A stretch of DNA of 64,000 bases from Candidatus Gastranaerophilales bacterium (GTDB taxonomy: Bacteria > Cyanobacteriota > Vampirovibrionia > Gastranaerophilales > Gastranaerophilaceae). The notes beneath the pieces are model-generated. The model did not search any database, had not been told where the DNA came from, and was given only the letters and a program-made list of their open reading frames with translations. The translations under genes and the position numbers were made by a program. Below are positions 9,201 to 17,662 of this stretch, one piece after another; position 1 is the first letter of the stretch, and each line of letters begins with the position of its first letter. The stretch is taken from NCBI GenBank assembly GCA_944326525.1, contig CALVEG010000001.1, forward strand, positions 310,001-374,000, given 5' to 3'.

Positions 9201-10392
9201 TAGAGGTAATTACAATGCAGAAAGACCTAATAATAACAGGTCTTCAATTCAAAGAGTTATAATATCTTCACCAGATAAAACTCTTTTAATTGTTGTGACT
9301 TTCCTTGTAATGATAGGTTTTATGATGATTTTTTCGGCATCAGCGCCGAAGTGTCTTGATGAGGGAGTTAATCCTGCTCAATTTTTGATTAAACAGATAA
9401 TATGTTTTATTGTCGGGTTTATAGGGCTTAAGTTTTTTACTAATTATGACTACAAGAAGTTGGCACAGTGGAATACTCTGCTTGCGGCAGGTATAATCAT
9501 CGCATTGATGCTTGTGGATTTTACGCCTTTAGGGGTTACGGTAAACGGTGCAAAAAGGTGGATTAACCTTTTGGGATTCCAGCTTCAGCCGTCGGAGTTT
9601 GCAAAACCGGCAGTAGTTTTGCTTATGGCATCAGCTTTCAAGGATAACCCGAATTTGTTTGATGAAACAAAGTGGTTTAAATATTTTATTCCGATACTTA
9701 TAATGATGGCGTTTATTTTTATGCAGCCTAATTTAAGTATGGTAATTTTACTTTTATCTGTTTGTGTTGTGATGTTTTTATGCGGGGGCGGTTCTTTGAA
9801 ACTCTTTTTCAGCTGTTTGGCTGCCGGAGTTACAACGATAATTCTTGCATTAACAACAATTATTAAACCTTATCAGCTTCAGAGATTAAGAATTTGGCGA
9901 CACCCGGAAACAGATCCTCAAGGTGCAGGTTATAACATAATCCAGTCTTTAATTGCTTTTGCTTCAGGCGGATTTAATGGTGTCGGTTATGGTGGATCAA
10001 TCCAGAAACTTGCGTATTTGCCGGAATGTCATACGGACTTTATTTTTGCAATTTTGGCGGAAGAGTTAGGGTTTATTGGCTGTGTGCTTGTAATTGGCTT
10101 ATTCTGGACTTTGGTACACAGAGGATTCATTATTGCATCTCGCTGCCCAGATTTATACGGAAGACTTTTGGCTGTTGGAATTACTTTTGCAATAGGTTTC
10201 CAAGCCTTTTTAAATATAAGTGTTGCAAGTTCTTTCTTGCCGACAACAGGTGTGCCGCTTCCGTTTATAAGTTACGGCGGATCATCATTAATTGTTTCAC
10301 TTTGGATGGTTGGAATTTTATTGAATATATCTAAAAAAAGAATAAAAAAAATAAGGAATCAAGATGAAGAAAGAGCAAGAGAAAGAAGATAA
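9181..10392 (+). CDS. ftsW: FtsW-type SEDS peptidoglycan glycosyltransferase
   Basis: 403 residues from the ATG at 9181 (MSYRDYDRG...). An in-frame upstream ATG at 9100 lies deep inside murD and was rejected; GAGGAAGGG precedes 9181. A polar N-terminal tail of about 45 residues is followed by about ten membrane spans. SEDS signatures: LQPSEFAKPAVVLLMA (about 134-149), PECHTDFIFAILAEELGF (about 280) and GVPLPFISYGGSSL (about 357). It polymerises lipid II at the division site with a class B PBP. RodA is closely related, but the mur neighbourhood favours FtsW. Overlaps murG by 29 bases. Confidence 0.92.
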   Translation: MSYRDYDRGNYNAERPNNNRSSIQRVIISSPDKTLLIVVTFLVMIGFMMIFSASAPKCLDEGVNPAQFLIKQIICFIVGFIGLKFFTNYDYKKLAQWNTLLAAGIIIALMLVDFTPLGVTVNGAKRWINLLGFQLQPSEFAKPAVVLLMASAFKDNPNLFDETKWFKYFIPILIMMAFIFMQPNLSMVILLLSVCVVMFLCGGGSLKLFFSCLAAGVTTIILALTTIIKPYQLQRLRIWRHPETDPQGAGYNIIQSLIAFASGGFNGVGYGGSIQKLAYLPECHTDFIFAILAEELGFIGCVLVIGLFWTLVHRGFIIASRCPDLYGRLLAVGITFAIGFQAFLNISVASSFLPTTGVPLPFISYGGSSLIVSLWMVGILLNISKKRIKKIRNQDEERARERR

Positions 10393-12670
10393 TTACACAT
10401 TTTTTGTTACCGGAGGCGGAACCGGCGGGCATATTTATCCAGCGGTTGCGATTGCTGATGCTTTAATTGAAAAAAGTGAAAAAGTTTTTTATGTCGGTAA
10501 CCCAAAGAATCTTGAGTTTGATATTGTGAAGGACAAAGGGTATAAGTTTTTGCCTGTAAATGTTCATGGAATGCCGAGGAAAAAAGGTTTTGGGCTTATT
10601 AAGTGGTGTGTAGAACTTTCTTTTGCAATAATGAAAAGTTGTTTCTATATATTAAAATATAAGCCGGATGCGATTTTCGGAACAGGTGGGTATGTTTCGG
10701 CTCCAGCTTTAATCGCTGCTAAAATTTTAAAGATTCCTTATATGATGCATGATTGTGACGCAAAACCGGGGCTTGTAACAAGAAAATTAGCCTCAGGTGC
10801 GGCAGCGGTTTCTTTAGCGTTTGATTGTGCAAAAAATGAAATTGCTAATAACAATTGTCTTATAAATGGAAATCCGATCAGAAAAAGTTTTAAAACTTTA
10901 ACAAAAGACGAGGCTCGAAAAAGTCTTGGAATTTCAGATAAAACAACAATCTGTATAATGGGCGGTTCTCAAGGGGCAAGAGCAATTAATGATGCTGCAG
11001 TAGAAATAATTCAAAAGCTTTCAAAAGAATTTGATATGCAGATAATTTTTCAGACAGGTAAAAAGAATTTTGAGCGTGTAATTGAGCAGTTGATAAAAAT
11101 TTATCCTGAGTACGAAAGTGACAAGAATTTGATAGTGAAACCATATTTTGATGATATGGTAAGGATATTAAAGGCTTCGGATATTGCGGTATCAAGAGCC
11201 GGATCTTTAAGTATTTCTGAACTTTGTGCTTCTGGTATTGCTTCAATTCTTGTACCTTATCCGCATGCGGCTGCTGACCATCAGCGCAAAAATGCTAAGT
11301 ATATGCAGGAAAAAGGTGCTTCGCTTTATTTAGAAGACGACGAATTGAACGCAGATACTTTGTTAGAAAATATTTTATCTTTGATAAATTCGTCTCAAAA
11401 ACTTTCTGAACTTCAAAATAGAGCGCTTTCTCTTGCAAAATATGATGCCGTTGATGAAATATGCAATAAATTGATAGAAATTGTGTGCCAAAAGGGTGAT
11501 AAAATGAACTCTTATGATAAGGCTAAAAGTATTTTGACTTCAAGCGGAAAGTTTTATATAGAACTTGGATTGGATAGAATTTCTGCAATTCTTGAAATTT
11601 TGGGTAATCCTCAGGATAAGCTTAAATGTATTCATGTCGCAGGAACTAACGGCAAGGGAAGTGTTTGTGCGATTCTTGATAGTGTTCTAAAAGAAGCCGG
11701 CAAAAAAACTGGGCTTTATACAAGTCCGCATATTTTTAAGTATACCGAACGTATAAAAATAAACGGAATTGATATTTCTGATGAGGATTTTGCAAACCTC
11801 GTTTTTGATATTTGTAGGTTGGCTGATGAAAATAAAATTCATTTAACAGAATTTGAAATATTGACAGCGGCTGCGTTCAAGTATTTTGCCGACAATAATG
11901 TTGATGTCGTTGTTTTAGAAACGGGGTTAGGCGGAAGGTTTGATGCTACAAACGTTATTAAAAGCAACCTTTGCGCAATTATTACTCATATTGATCTTGA
12001 TCACACAGAGCGTCTTGGCGATACAAAGGATAAAATCGCATTTGAAAAAGCAGGAATAATTAAAAAAGATTGTCCTGTTGTGACATCTGAAGGGTATGAA
12101 GCTATTAGAGATGCGGCTGACAAAAATGATTCATTGTTACTTATGACAGCTCCGTTTGAAGATACTTCAAATCTTTCATTAAAGGGGCTTTACCAGCAGG
12201 AAAATCTTTCGCTTGCGCTTGCTGCAGTAAGACTCGTTTTCCCTGAAATTTCCGAGTGTGTAATCCAATCTGCACTATCTAAAGTAAAACATCCTGCAAG
12301 ATTTCAGTTTATAGAAAATAAAAATCTTATAATAGATGGAGCTCACAATCCAAACGGAATTTTGGCGTTAAGAGAAAGTTTAGATTTTTATTTTCCAAAT
12401 AAAAACCGTCGTTTTGTCTTTGGTTGTTTAAGGAATAAAGATTACAAAAAAATGATGAATTTATTGTTTGATAAAAATGATGAGATTTATTTCAATCATT
12501 TTGATAATCCAAATTCTTGTACTGTTGAAGAACTTCAATCGGTATGTGAATTCCCTACCAAAGAATTCCAATCTCTTTCGGATTTTGAATACCGTGAGGA
12601 TACTCTGACAATAATTTGTGGATCTTTCTATATGATTAATGAAGTAGTTAATCCTGATTGCTTTCTTTAA
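10364..12670 (+). CDS. MurG-FolC fusion: lipid II synthase + folylpolyglutamate synthase
   Basis: 768 residues in one frame. Residues 1 to about 379 are a complete MurG, the GlcNAc transferase that turns lipid I into lipid II at the inner membrane face: TGGGTGGHIYPAVAIADAL (17-35), FGTGGYVSAPALIAA, GGSQGARAIN and the UDP-GlcNAc site SRAGSLSISELCASG. Residues 381-768 are a complete FolC-like Mur-family ligase (dihydrofolate/folylpolyglutamate synthase): VAGTNGKGSVCAIL, YTSPHIFKYTERI, LETGLGGRFDATN, DLDHTERLGDT and IIDGAHNPNG. At the joint, AAAGGG sits before an ATG at 11504 and an out-of-frame TGATAA lies at 11497-11502, as if two genes once ended and began here. A one-base error, a true fusion or frameshifting are all possible. 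The 3' end overlaps the opposite gene by 23 bases. Confidence 0.88.
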   Translation: MKKEQEKEDNYTFFVTGGGTGGHIYPAVAIADALIEKSEKVFYVGNPKNLEFDIVKDKGYKFLPVNVHGMPRKKGFGLIKWCVELSFAIMKSCFYILKYKPDAIFGTGGYVSAPALIAAKILKIPYMMHDCDAKPGLVTRKLASGAAAVSLAFDCAKNEIANNNCLINGNPIRKSFKTLTKDEARKSLGISDKTTICIMGGSQGARAINDAAVEIIQKLSKEFDMQIIFQTGKKNFERVIEQLIKIYPEYESDKNLIVKPYFDDMVRILKASDIAVSRAGSLSISELCASGIASILVPYPHAAADHQRKNAKYMQEKGASLYLEDDELNADTLLENILSLINSSQKLSELQNRALSLAKYDAVDEICNKLIEIVCQKGDKMNSYDKAKSILTSSGKFYIELGLDRISAILEILGNPQDKLKCIHVAGTNGKGSVCAILDSVLKEAGKKTGLYTSPHIFKYTERIKINGIDISDEDFANLVFDICRLADENKIHLTEFEILTAAAFKYFADNNVDVVVLETGLGGRFDATNVIKSNLCAIITHIDLDHTERLGDTKDKIAFEKAGIIKKDCPVVTSEGYEAIRDAADKNDSLLLMTAPFEDTSNLSLKGLYQQENLSLALAAVRLVFPEISECVIQSALSKVKHPARFQFIENKNLIIDGAHNPNGILALRESLDFYFPNKNRRFVFGCLRNKDYKKMMNLLFDKNDEIYFNHFDNPNSCTVEELQSVCEFPTKEFQSLSDFEYREDTLTIICGSFYMINEVVNPDCFL

Positions 12671-14207
12671 CCATTTCAGTAATCAAATTATTAAGTTCTG
12701 CCGGACAAAAATCGTTACAGGTGTTCCAGATTAATGTCGGTTTCGGTTCTTTGATTGAAGGCGACGGATAATCGCTGTTACAGAATCCTTTAAGCATATT
12801 GGTTGAACCGTCAATGTTTGGGGTGAAATGTGTACAGCAATTGCAAATTCTTAATATAAAACCGTAATCATCAAGTTTTGTTTTTAATTCTTGCAAAGCA
12901 TCAATCATCCTTAAATGAGTGCCTGTTGTAAATTTTTTGTTCTTATAAAAGAATCTTATCTTAGCAAGCCCGTGGTCTGAAATAAATTGCATTTTACAGT
13001 TAAGGTTGCTTCTGTTTGTAGAAACAACAACATCCACATCAAATTTTTGAGATTCGTCTGCCGAATCTTCCCTGTTTAAAAGTTTATTTACCAATTTTCT
13101 AACAGGTGGAAGGTTTTTAATAATGTGTCCGAAAGAATAAATCGGATACATGAATAGTCTTAGGATTTCTGTTTTATTAAGTTTTGACTCGACTAGACTT
13201 AATGCAAAACCGACTGCCAAAAGAATAAATGTAAATAAAACAAACTTAAAATCAAGGAAAAAATAAGAATTGTAAGAATGTTTAAGTACAATTGCATAGA
13301 TAATTAAAAGTGTCCAAATGTTTGGATATATAAGAGAAAGTACGTGTTCATTGAACACAAAATTCTTTGAAAATATTTGCAAAATACCGTTTCTAAAAAG
13401 GTTCATTCTTGCAGATAATCTAGGTTTTTTAAATTCATAGTTAGTACAGTCGACAATAGTTTGAATATTGGGATTGTAAGTGCATTTGAAGCCAATTTTT
13501 GAAAGTAAAAGGCTGTATTTTAATTCGGAATTTATATCTTTAAAATCAACATCGCCTATTTCTGTTACAATATCTTTTTTGATTATGAAAACACCGCTGT
13601 CAGCTTGAGATGCAAGCCCGAAAAGTGAACGTGCACGACGTAGAAAATTCATATGATATTTTTGATAAGCAGCCTTAATTTTATCAATTGGTCCAAAGTT
13701 TTCAACGTCAATAATTGTTTCACCGCTTAATACGCTGTTTTGAGAAAGTGCTGCATTAACCGTTGACAAAAAGTCAGGAGCAATGCTTCTGTCGGCATCA
13801 ATAAATACAAAAGAATCAATGAAATCATCATGTGAAAGTTGTTCTAAAAGTATAGAAATAGCTTGATCTTTTCCTATTGTACCAACATCTTTTATGTTAA
13901 TTGTGTGGATAAAATCATCATTTATATAAAGATTTTGAGAGCCATCAGTACAGTTATCAAGAATTAAAAATACTTTAAAATTCCCAATCGGATAATCCTG
14001 TGACTTAATCTCGTTAATTAAATTTTCAAGCGTGTCCGCATTGTTATGTGCATAAATTACAACAGCGAGATTGTCTTTATCCTCAAATTGAGAATATTTT
14101 TTTTCGCGTTTGAATTTTTTGTCACTAAGGTTTCTAATAGCCAGTGCAAGAAAAAATACTGTATAAATAGCCACGTAAATGTATAAAATATCTAAAATCA
14201 GTTCCAT
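12648..14207 (-). CDS. Membrane family 2 glycosyltransferase with Cys-rich C-terminus
   Basis: 519 residues. Order: one N-terminal membrane span (about 1-25), a GT-A fold (about 45-260) with AVVIYAHNNADTLENL, LILDNCTDGS and the metal-binding DADRS, then two spans (about 300-345). The C-terminal cytosolic part (about 390-519) has closely set Cys/His: CNCCTHF, then KGFCN and NTCNDFC. The C-terminal part could bind metal. Acceptor and sugar are unknown; a cell-surface polysaccharide role is the default for this family. AGAGGGATATT gives a good ribosome site. Convergent with and overlapping the murG-folC gene by 23 bases. Confidence 0.8.
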   Translation of the reverse strand: MELILDILYIYVAIYTVFFLALAIRNLSDKKFKREKKYSQFEDKDNLAVVIYAHNNADTLENLINEIKSQDYPIGNFKVFLILDNCTDGSQNLYINDDFIHTINIKDVGTIGKDQAISILLEQLSHDDFIDSFVFIDADRSIAPDFLSTVNAALSQNSVLSGETIIDVENFGPIDKIKAAYQKYHMNFLRRARSLFGLASQADSGVFIIKKDIVTEIGDVDFKDINSELKYSLLLSKIGFKCTYNPNIQTIVDCTNYEFKKPRLSARMNLFRNGILQIFSKNFVFNEHVLSLIYPNIWTLLIIYAIVLKHSYNSYFFLDFKFVLFTFILLAVGFALSLVESKLNKTEILRLFMYPIYSFGHIIKNLPPVRKLVNKLLNREDSADESQKFDVDVVVSTNRSNLNCKMQFISDHGLAKIRFFYKNKKFTTGTHLRMIDALQELKTKLDDYGFILRICNCCTHFTPNIDGSTNMLKGFCNSDYPSPSIKEPKPTLIWNTCNDFCPAELNNLITEMVKESNQD

Positions 14208-14317
14208 AATATCCCTCTTAATTCTACAGAAATATTGTAGTTAAAACCTGATTAAATTTCCATTTAATGTAAATAATTGTGAAAGTTATGGTTGTTTTTA
14301 GTTTGTTTATATCCATT

Positions 14318-14353
14318 AAAAAAGCCGCAGAATAGAAGTTTCTACGGCTTTAA
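14318..14353 (-). terminator. Intrinsic terminator after ycf23
   Basis: Stem AAAGCCGCAGA / TCTACGGCTTT with one C-A mismatch; the A run on its left becomes the U tract on the minus strand. Confidence 0.75.
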
Positions 14354-14373
14354 ATAAGTTTAATAAAAATTGC

Positions 14374-15132
14374 TTAAACAAGTTCAGCAACTTTTTCAGC
14401 GTTGCGAGAAGCAATTTCAACAAGCTGTTGAGAAGTTGCAATCATCGCAATTTCAGAATTTAATTTGTTAATGCAAGAACCGCATCCGATAGCGCTAGCA
14501 CCTGCAGCAAAAGCAAAAGGTGCAGTAGTCGGGTTGATTCCGGTTGCAGTCATAACAGGAATTTCAACATTTCTAACAAGTTCAACAGTGTTAGAAATAG
14601 TAAGTTCAACTCTTTCCATCAAACCTCTAACGCCGTTAGCTTGTTCAGCTTTAGAGAAGTGTCCTTCAGTTTGGATTAGGTCAATTCCTAAATCTTCAAG
14701 TTCACGAGCCAATGCAATTTGTTCAGAAATTTCGATTTCTCCAGGGATTGTAACGCAGAAAAATACGTGTTGTCCTTTTAATAGAGAAAGAGTTTCTTTT
14801 GCAAGTTCAAGAACTTCGTTTGCAGAGAAAGTTTTTCCGCTTTTGTAAAGAACATCAAAGTTTCCAAGTTCAATAGCATCAGCGCCGAGTTCAACAGCTC
14901 TTGCAAGTTTTGAAGGAATAATTGATGATACAAATATCGGCATATCAGTCATTTCTCTAACTTCTTTAATAATATCTTCATCAGCACAGATATCAACAGC
15001 GCTTGCGCCTGTTTTGTCAGCAGCTGTAACAACTTTTTTTACGCTTTCAATATCAAAGTTGTCGATACCTGCAATAACTTTTACTGCTCTTTTTTCTTCT
15101 AAGTGTTTTTTGAATAAATCAATTCTTTCCAT
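14374..15132 (-). CDS. ycf23: Ycf23 family (DUF561) TIM-barrel protein
   Basis: 252 residues. It matches the Ycf23 family found in cyanobacteria and red-algal plastid genomes: KHLEEKRAVKVIAGIDNF at the N-terminus, ASAVDICAD, PIFVSSIIPSKLARAVE, LIQTEGHFSKAE, and MTATGINPTTAPFAFAAGASAIGCGS near the C-terminus, a phosphate-binding-like barrel end. Biochemical function is unknown; the fold resembles aldolase/ThiG-type barrels. Shine-Dalgarno AAGGAG, own promoter and own terminator make it monocistronic. The gene is the clearest cyanobacterial-lineage marker in the window. Confidence 0.88.
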   Translation of the reverse strand: MERIDLFKKHLEEKRAVKVIAGIDNFDIESVKKVVTAADKTGASAVDICADEDIIKEVREMTDMPIFVSSIIPSKLARAVELGADAIELGNFDVLYKSGKTFSANEVLELAKETLSLLKGQHVFFCVTIPGEIEISEQIALARELEDLGIDLIQTEGHFSKAEQANGVRGLMERVELTISNTVELVRNVEIPVMTATGINPTTAPFAFAAGASAIGCGSCINKLNSEIAMIATSQQLVEIASRNAEKVAELV

Positions 15133-15177
15133 ATGTGTATTCTCCTTAACTGATAAAAATTGTCAAATCTTTCCTGA

Positions 15178-15206
15178 ATTATACATTAAAATTTTAATAA
15201 TTTCAA
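15178..15206 (-). promoter_or_regulatory. Promoter for ycf23
   Basis: TTGAAA (minus strand, 15201-15206), 17-base spacer, TATAAT (15178-15183). Confidence 0.7.
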
Positions 15207-15283
15207 TAACTAACCGCTACAAATCACGTAAATATAATGAAAATAATTGGAATTAATAAATAATAAAAATGAGAGGTATAGTT

Positions 15284-15961
15284 ATGAAAAGAAAGATATT
15301 ACTGTTATTAATGTTGTTCATAGTGTCATTTGGAGCTATGGATGCCGGAATCGCAAAAACTTATGAACCGGATGAAGAAATCAATATAACCGTATATGAA
15401 AGAATAAATCCAGCTATAGTTGCAATAGATGCTCAAACTTCGGACGGAATATCAGCCGGTACCGGTTGTATAGTAAGTTCAGACGGACTTATATTAACAG
15501 GTTCGCATGTAGTCGATGATTCAAAAAGTATAGAAGTTACAATGTCTAACGGGCAGGTCTATAAAGCTGAACTTATTTCCAAAATGGGTAAAAATAAGGA
15601 TTTGGCACTGATTAAAATTTCTCCGAAAGTAAAGCTTCAGACAATAAAATTTGGGGATTCGCAAGATATCAAAGTAGGTCAAAAGGTTCTTGCAATCGGT
15701 AATCCGTTTGGATTTTCAGGTACTTTAACTCAAGGGATAATTTCAAGAATTGATTATACAAAGAACAAAATACAGACCGATGCTGCAATAAATCCCGGAT
15801 GCTCAGGCGGACCATTGTTAAATTCTTCCGGTGAAGTTATCGGTATAAACCAGTCAATTTATAATCCAGATAACAACATTTCCAATATAGGAATAGGCTT
15901 TGCTATTCCGATAAATGATGCGAAAAAGTTTATAGAAACTGTAAAAATAACCCAAAAATAG
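15284..15961 (+). CDS. Exported trypsin-like serine protease (HtrA-type, no PDZ)
   Basis: 225 residues from the ATG at 15284, preceded by GAGAGG; an ATG five codons upstream lacks a ribosome site. Residues 1 to about 24 form a Sec signal peptide. Catalytic triad: His in LTGSHVVDD, Asp in KNKDLALIKI, Ser in INPGCSGGPLLNSSG. The last motif has Cys where HtrA/DegP proteins usually have Asn (GNSGGP). The protein ends after the protease fold with no PDZ domain, unlike the usual 350-470 residue DegP/DegQ. Probable role: periplasmic or surface protein quality control. A TATAAT lies at 15233-15238 but no clear -35 was found. Confidence 0.87.
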   Translation: MKRKILLLLMLFIVSFGAMDAGIAKTYEPDEEINITVYERINPAIVAIDAQTSDGISAGTGCIVSSDGLILTGSHVVDDSKSIEVTMSNGQVYKAELISKMGKNKDLALIKISPKVKLQTIKFGDSQDIKVGQKVLAIGNPFGFSGTLTQGIISRIDYTKNKIQTDAAINPGCSGGPLLNSSGEVIGINQSIYNPDNNISNIGIGFAIPINDAKKFIETVKITQK

Positions 15962-16134
15962 TAATGTTAAGAAATGTAAAAACGAGTTAAAATTTGCTAA
16001 AAACCTTAAATAGCAATAATTATAGGGAAAAATAAGAAAAACTATAAGGCAACTCTTATGTGCTAAAAAACTTTATCTAAATATAAGTGGAAACACTAAG
16101 GGGAAATTTACATTTTAGAAAAAGGAGTTAAGAA

Positions 16135-17511
16135 ATGGGATTAGAAGTTTCAAAAGTTTCTGCTGCAGATACGCAGAAGAAAGAACTAAAACTTGCATCA
16201 AAAAGATCGGAAGACAAAACGGAATTATCAAAGGCATTATCAAGCGGACAGACCACAAATACAAACAGTAAAAAATCAGAGGCTTTATCAACCGAACTTA
16301 AAAAGAAGGAAGGTTTGTCAACAGGGGCCAAGGTTGGTATAGGAGCAGCACTTGTTGGAGCTGCAGGAACGGCATTATATCTTTTAAAACCTTCTTTAGG
16401 AAAAGCATTCAAAACAGCGACACAACTCGCAACACATTCTAATCAAGCGCAAAAGGGATTAAAAGCTTCTCACGCATTTGGTACAGTCGGTATTCTTGCA
16501 GGCGCTTCTTTAGCTGCCGGTTGTGCTGATCAGCTTGATGAAATTCACAACCATTATGTTCCGTTGCCGGTAGATTCGGTTCCATATCCTGAATATATAG
16601 AAAAGATTGTTGAAAAACCTGTATATATAACAAAAACAGATACGGTCTATGATATAGATTCAATTCCGGTAATTGTAGAAAAAACCGATACATTATGGAA
16701 GACAGATACCTTAAAAGTGCCAGAATACATAACCAAATGGGATACCCTCTGGCTTCATGATACAGTACCGCAGATAGTAGAAAAAACTGATACATTATGG
16801 AAGACAGATACCTTAAAAGTACCTGAATACATAACCAAATGGGATACTGTATATGAAACCAAGACAGATACACAATACATAGAAAAGCCTATATATATAG
16901 AAGTTCCGGGTGAAACAATCTATGTAAAAGAAAATTTCGAATCAGAAGTTCCTGAAAAAATGAAAGAAATGCTTCAGGATTTGGGAATTGATACAACAGG
17001 AGTCGGCAAATTTGTATACGGATTAGATTGGCAAGATAACAAGAATAATCAGGTTCACAGAACCCTTTGGGATGGAGGCAGAACAAGCCGAGATGGTGAT
17101 GTATACGTAATGAACGATATTGGAACAAAATGGTCAAATCCTGACGAAAATTACGTATTCGGTAAAAATGAAGAATTCAGACGCCACGAATTGTATGTAA
17201 ATGACGGAGAACAATTGAGTAATTGTGTTAACCTTCCGGCAAAAGACATAAATGTTTCAAACGGAAATGGAGCACCAAACTGGTTTATCTTTGATCCGGA
17301 TCAGTCGACCGCAGAACCCGGAAACTGGTTACGTCAAGCACCGGTATCATATAAGAAAGTAGCAGACGGAGTTTGGGAATCAAGTGACGGCTTCAGATAT
17401 GAAAGAGGACCGGAACCGAATACAATTAAGAAAATAAATCAGTACGGATCAGAATGGCTTCTAAAAGATGTTTATGTAATCGGCGGTAATGACGCAAAAG
17501 ATCCTCAATAA
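16135..17511 (+). CDS. Unrecognised membrane protein with KTDT/WDT repeats
   Basis: 458 residues, no known family. Layout: charged Lys/Ser/Thr-rich N-terminus (1-62); Gly/Ala-rich hydrophobic segment GAKVGIGAALVGAAG (about 63-84); a second one ending LAAGC (about 115-130), which resembles a lipobox but is internal; a repeat zone (about 140-262) with IVEKTDTLWKTDTLKVPEYI twice and further TDT/WDT units; then a C-terminal domain rich in Trp, Tyr and Asp (about 275-458). Two 72-base repeats encode the main units. Strong Shine-Dalgarno (AAAAAGGAG). The Asp/Thr repeats suggest a surface or spacer role, but this is inference. A terminator follows. Confidence 0.85.
   Translation: MGLEVSKVSAADTQKKELKLASKRSEDKTELSKALSSGQTTNTNSKKSEALSTELKKKEGLSTGAKVGIGAALVGAAGTALYLLKPSLGKAFKTATQLATHSNQAQKGLKASHAFGTVGILAGASLAAGCADQLDEIHNHYVPLPVDSVPYPEYIEKIVEKPVYITKTDTVYDIDSIPVIVEKTDTLWKTDTLKVPEYITKWDTLWLHDTVPQIVEKTDTLWKTDTLKVPEYITKWDTVYETKTDTQYIEKPIYIEVPGETIYVKENFESEVPEKMKEMLQDLGIDTTGVGKFVYGLDWQDNKNNQVHRTLWDGGRTSRDGDVYVMNDIGTKWSNPDENYVFGKNEEFRRHELYVNDGEQLSNCVNLPAKDINVSNGNGAPNWFIFDPDQSTAEPGNWLRQAPVSYKKVADGVWESSDGFRYERGPEPNTIKKINQYGSEWLLKDVYVIGGNDAKDPQ
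16675..16848 (+). repeat. Two 72-base direct repeats, 102 bases apart
   Basis: 16675-16746 and 16777-16848 are nearly identical, differing at only a few positions, mostly synonymous. Each encodes VEKTDTLWKTDTLKVPEY plus a WDT unit, with a 30-base unlike stretch between them. Confidence 0.9.
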
Positions 17512-17533
17512 AACAATTTCCCATAATATCCTT

Positions 17534-17566
17534 AATGCGGGATTCTTAATCAGAATCCCGCATTTA
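17534..17566 (+). terminator. Intrinsic terminator after TDT-repeat gene
   Basis: Perfect 13-bp stem AATGCGGGATTCT / AGAATCCCGCATT, 5-base loop, followed by a short T-rich stretch. Confidence 0.85.
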
Positions 17567-17600
17567 TGTTCTTAATAAATTTTACTTTTAAAACATAAAA

Positions 17601-17629
17601 TGAATAAACTTATATTTTCGTGTTATACT
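17601..17629 (+). promoter_or_regulatory. Extended -10 promoter for ilvE
   Basis: TG-T-TATACT (17621-17629) with TGAATA 17 bases upstream of the hexamer (17601-17606). Confidence 0.55.
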
Positions 17630-17662
17630 CAAGAGTGTAGGTTAGGAAATAAGGAGGGTTAA

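Noticed and set aside
14465-14848. 127-codon plus-strand frame opposite ycf23
   Set aside because: Shadow of a strongly recognised gene; Ser/Pro-rich composition typical of antisense frames, no ribosome site.
16675-16848. CRISPR-like repeats
   Set aside because: Only two copies, in frame inside a gene, with a coding spacer.
16439-16873. 144-codon minus-strand frame opposite the TDT repeats
   Set aside because: Antisense of the repeat zone; Leu/Tyr/Ile-rich and repeated only because the sense DNA repeats.
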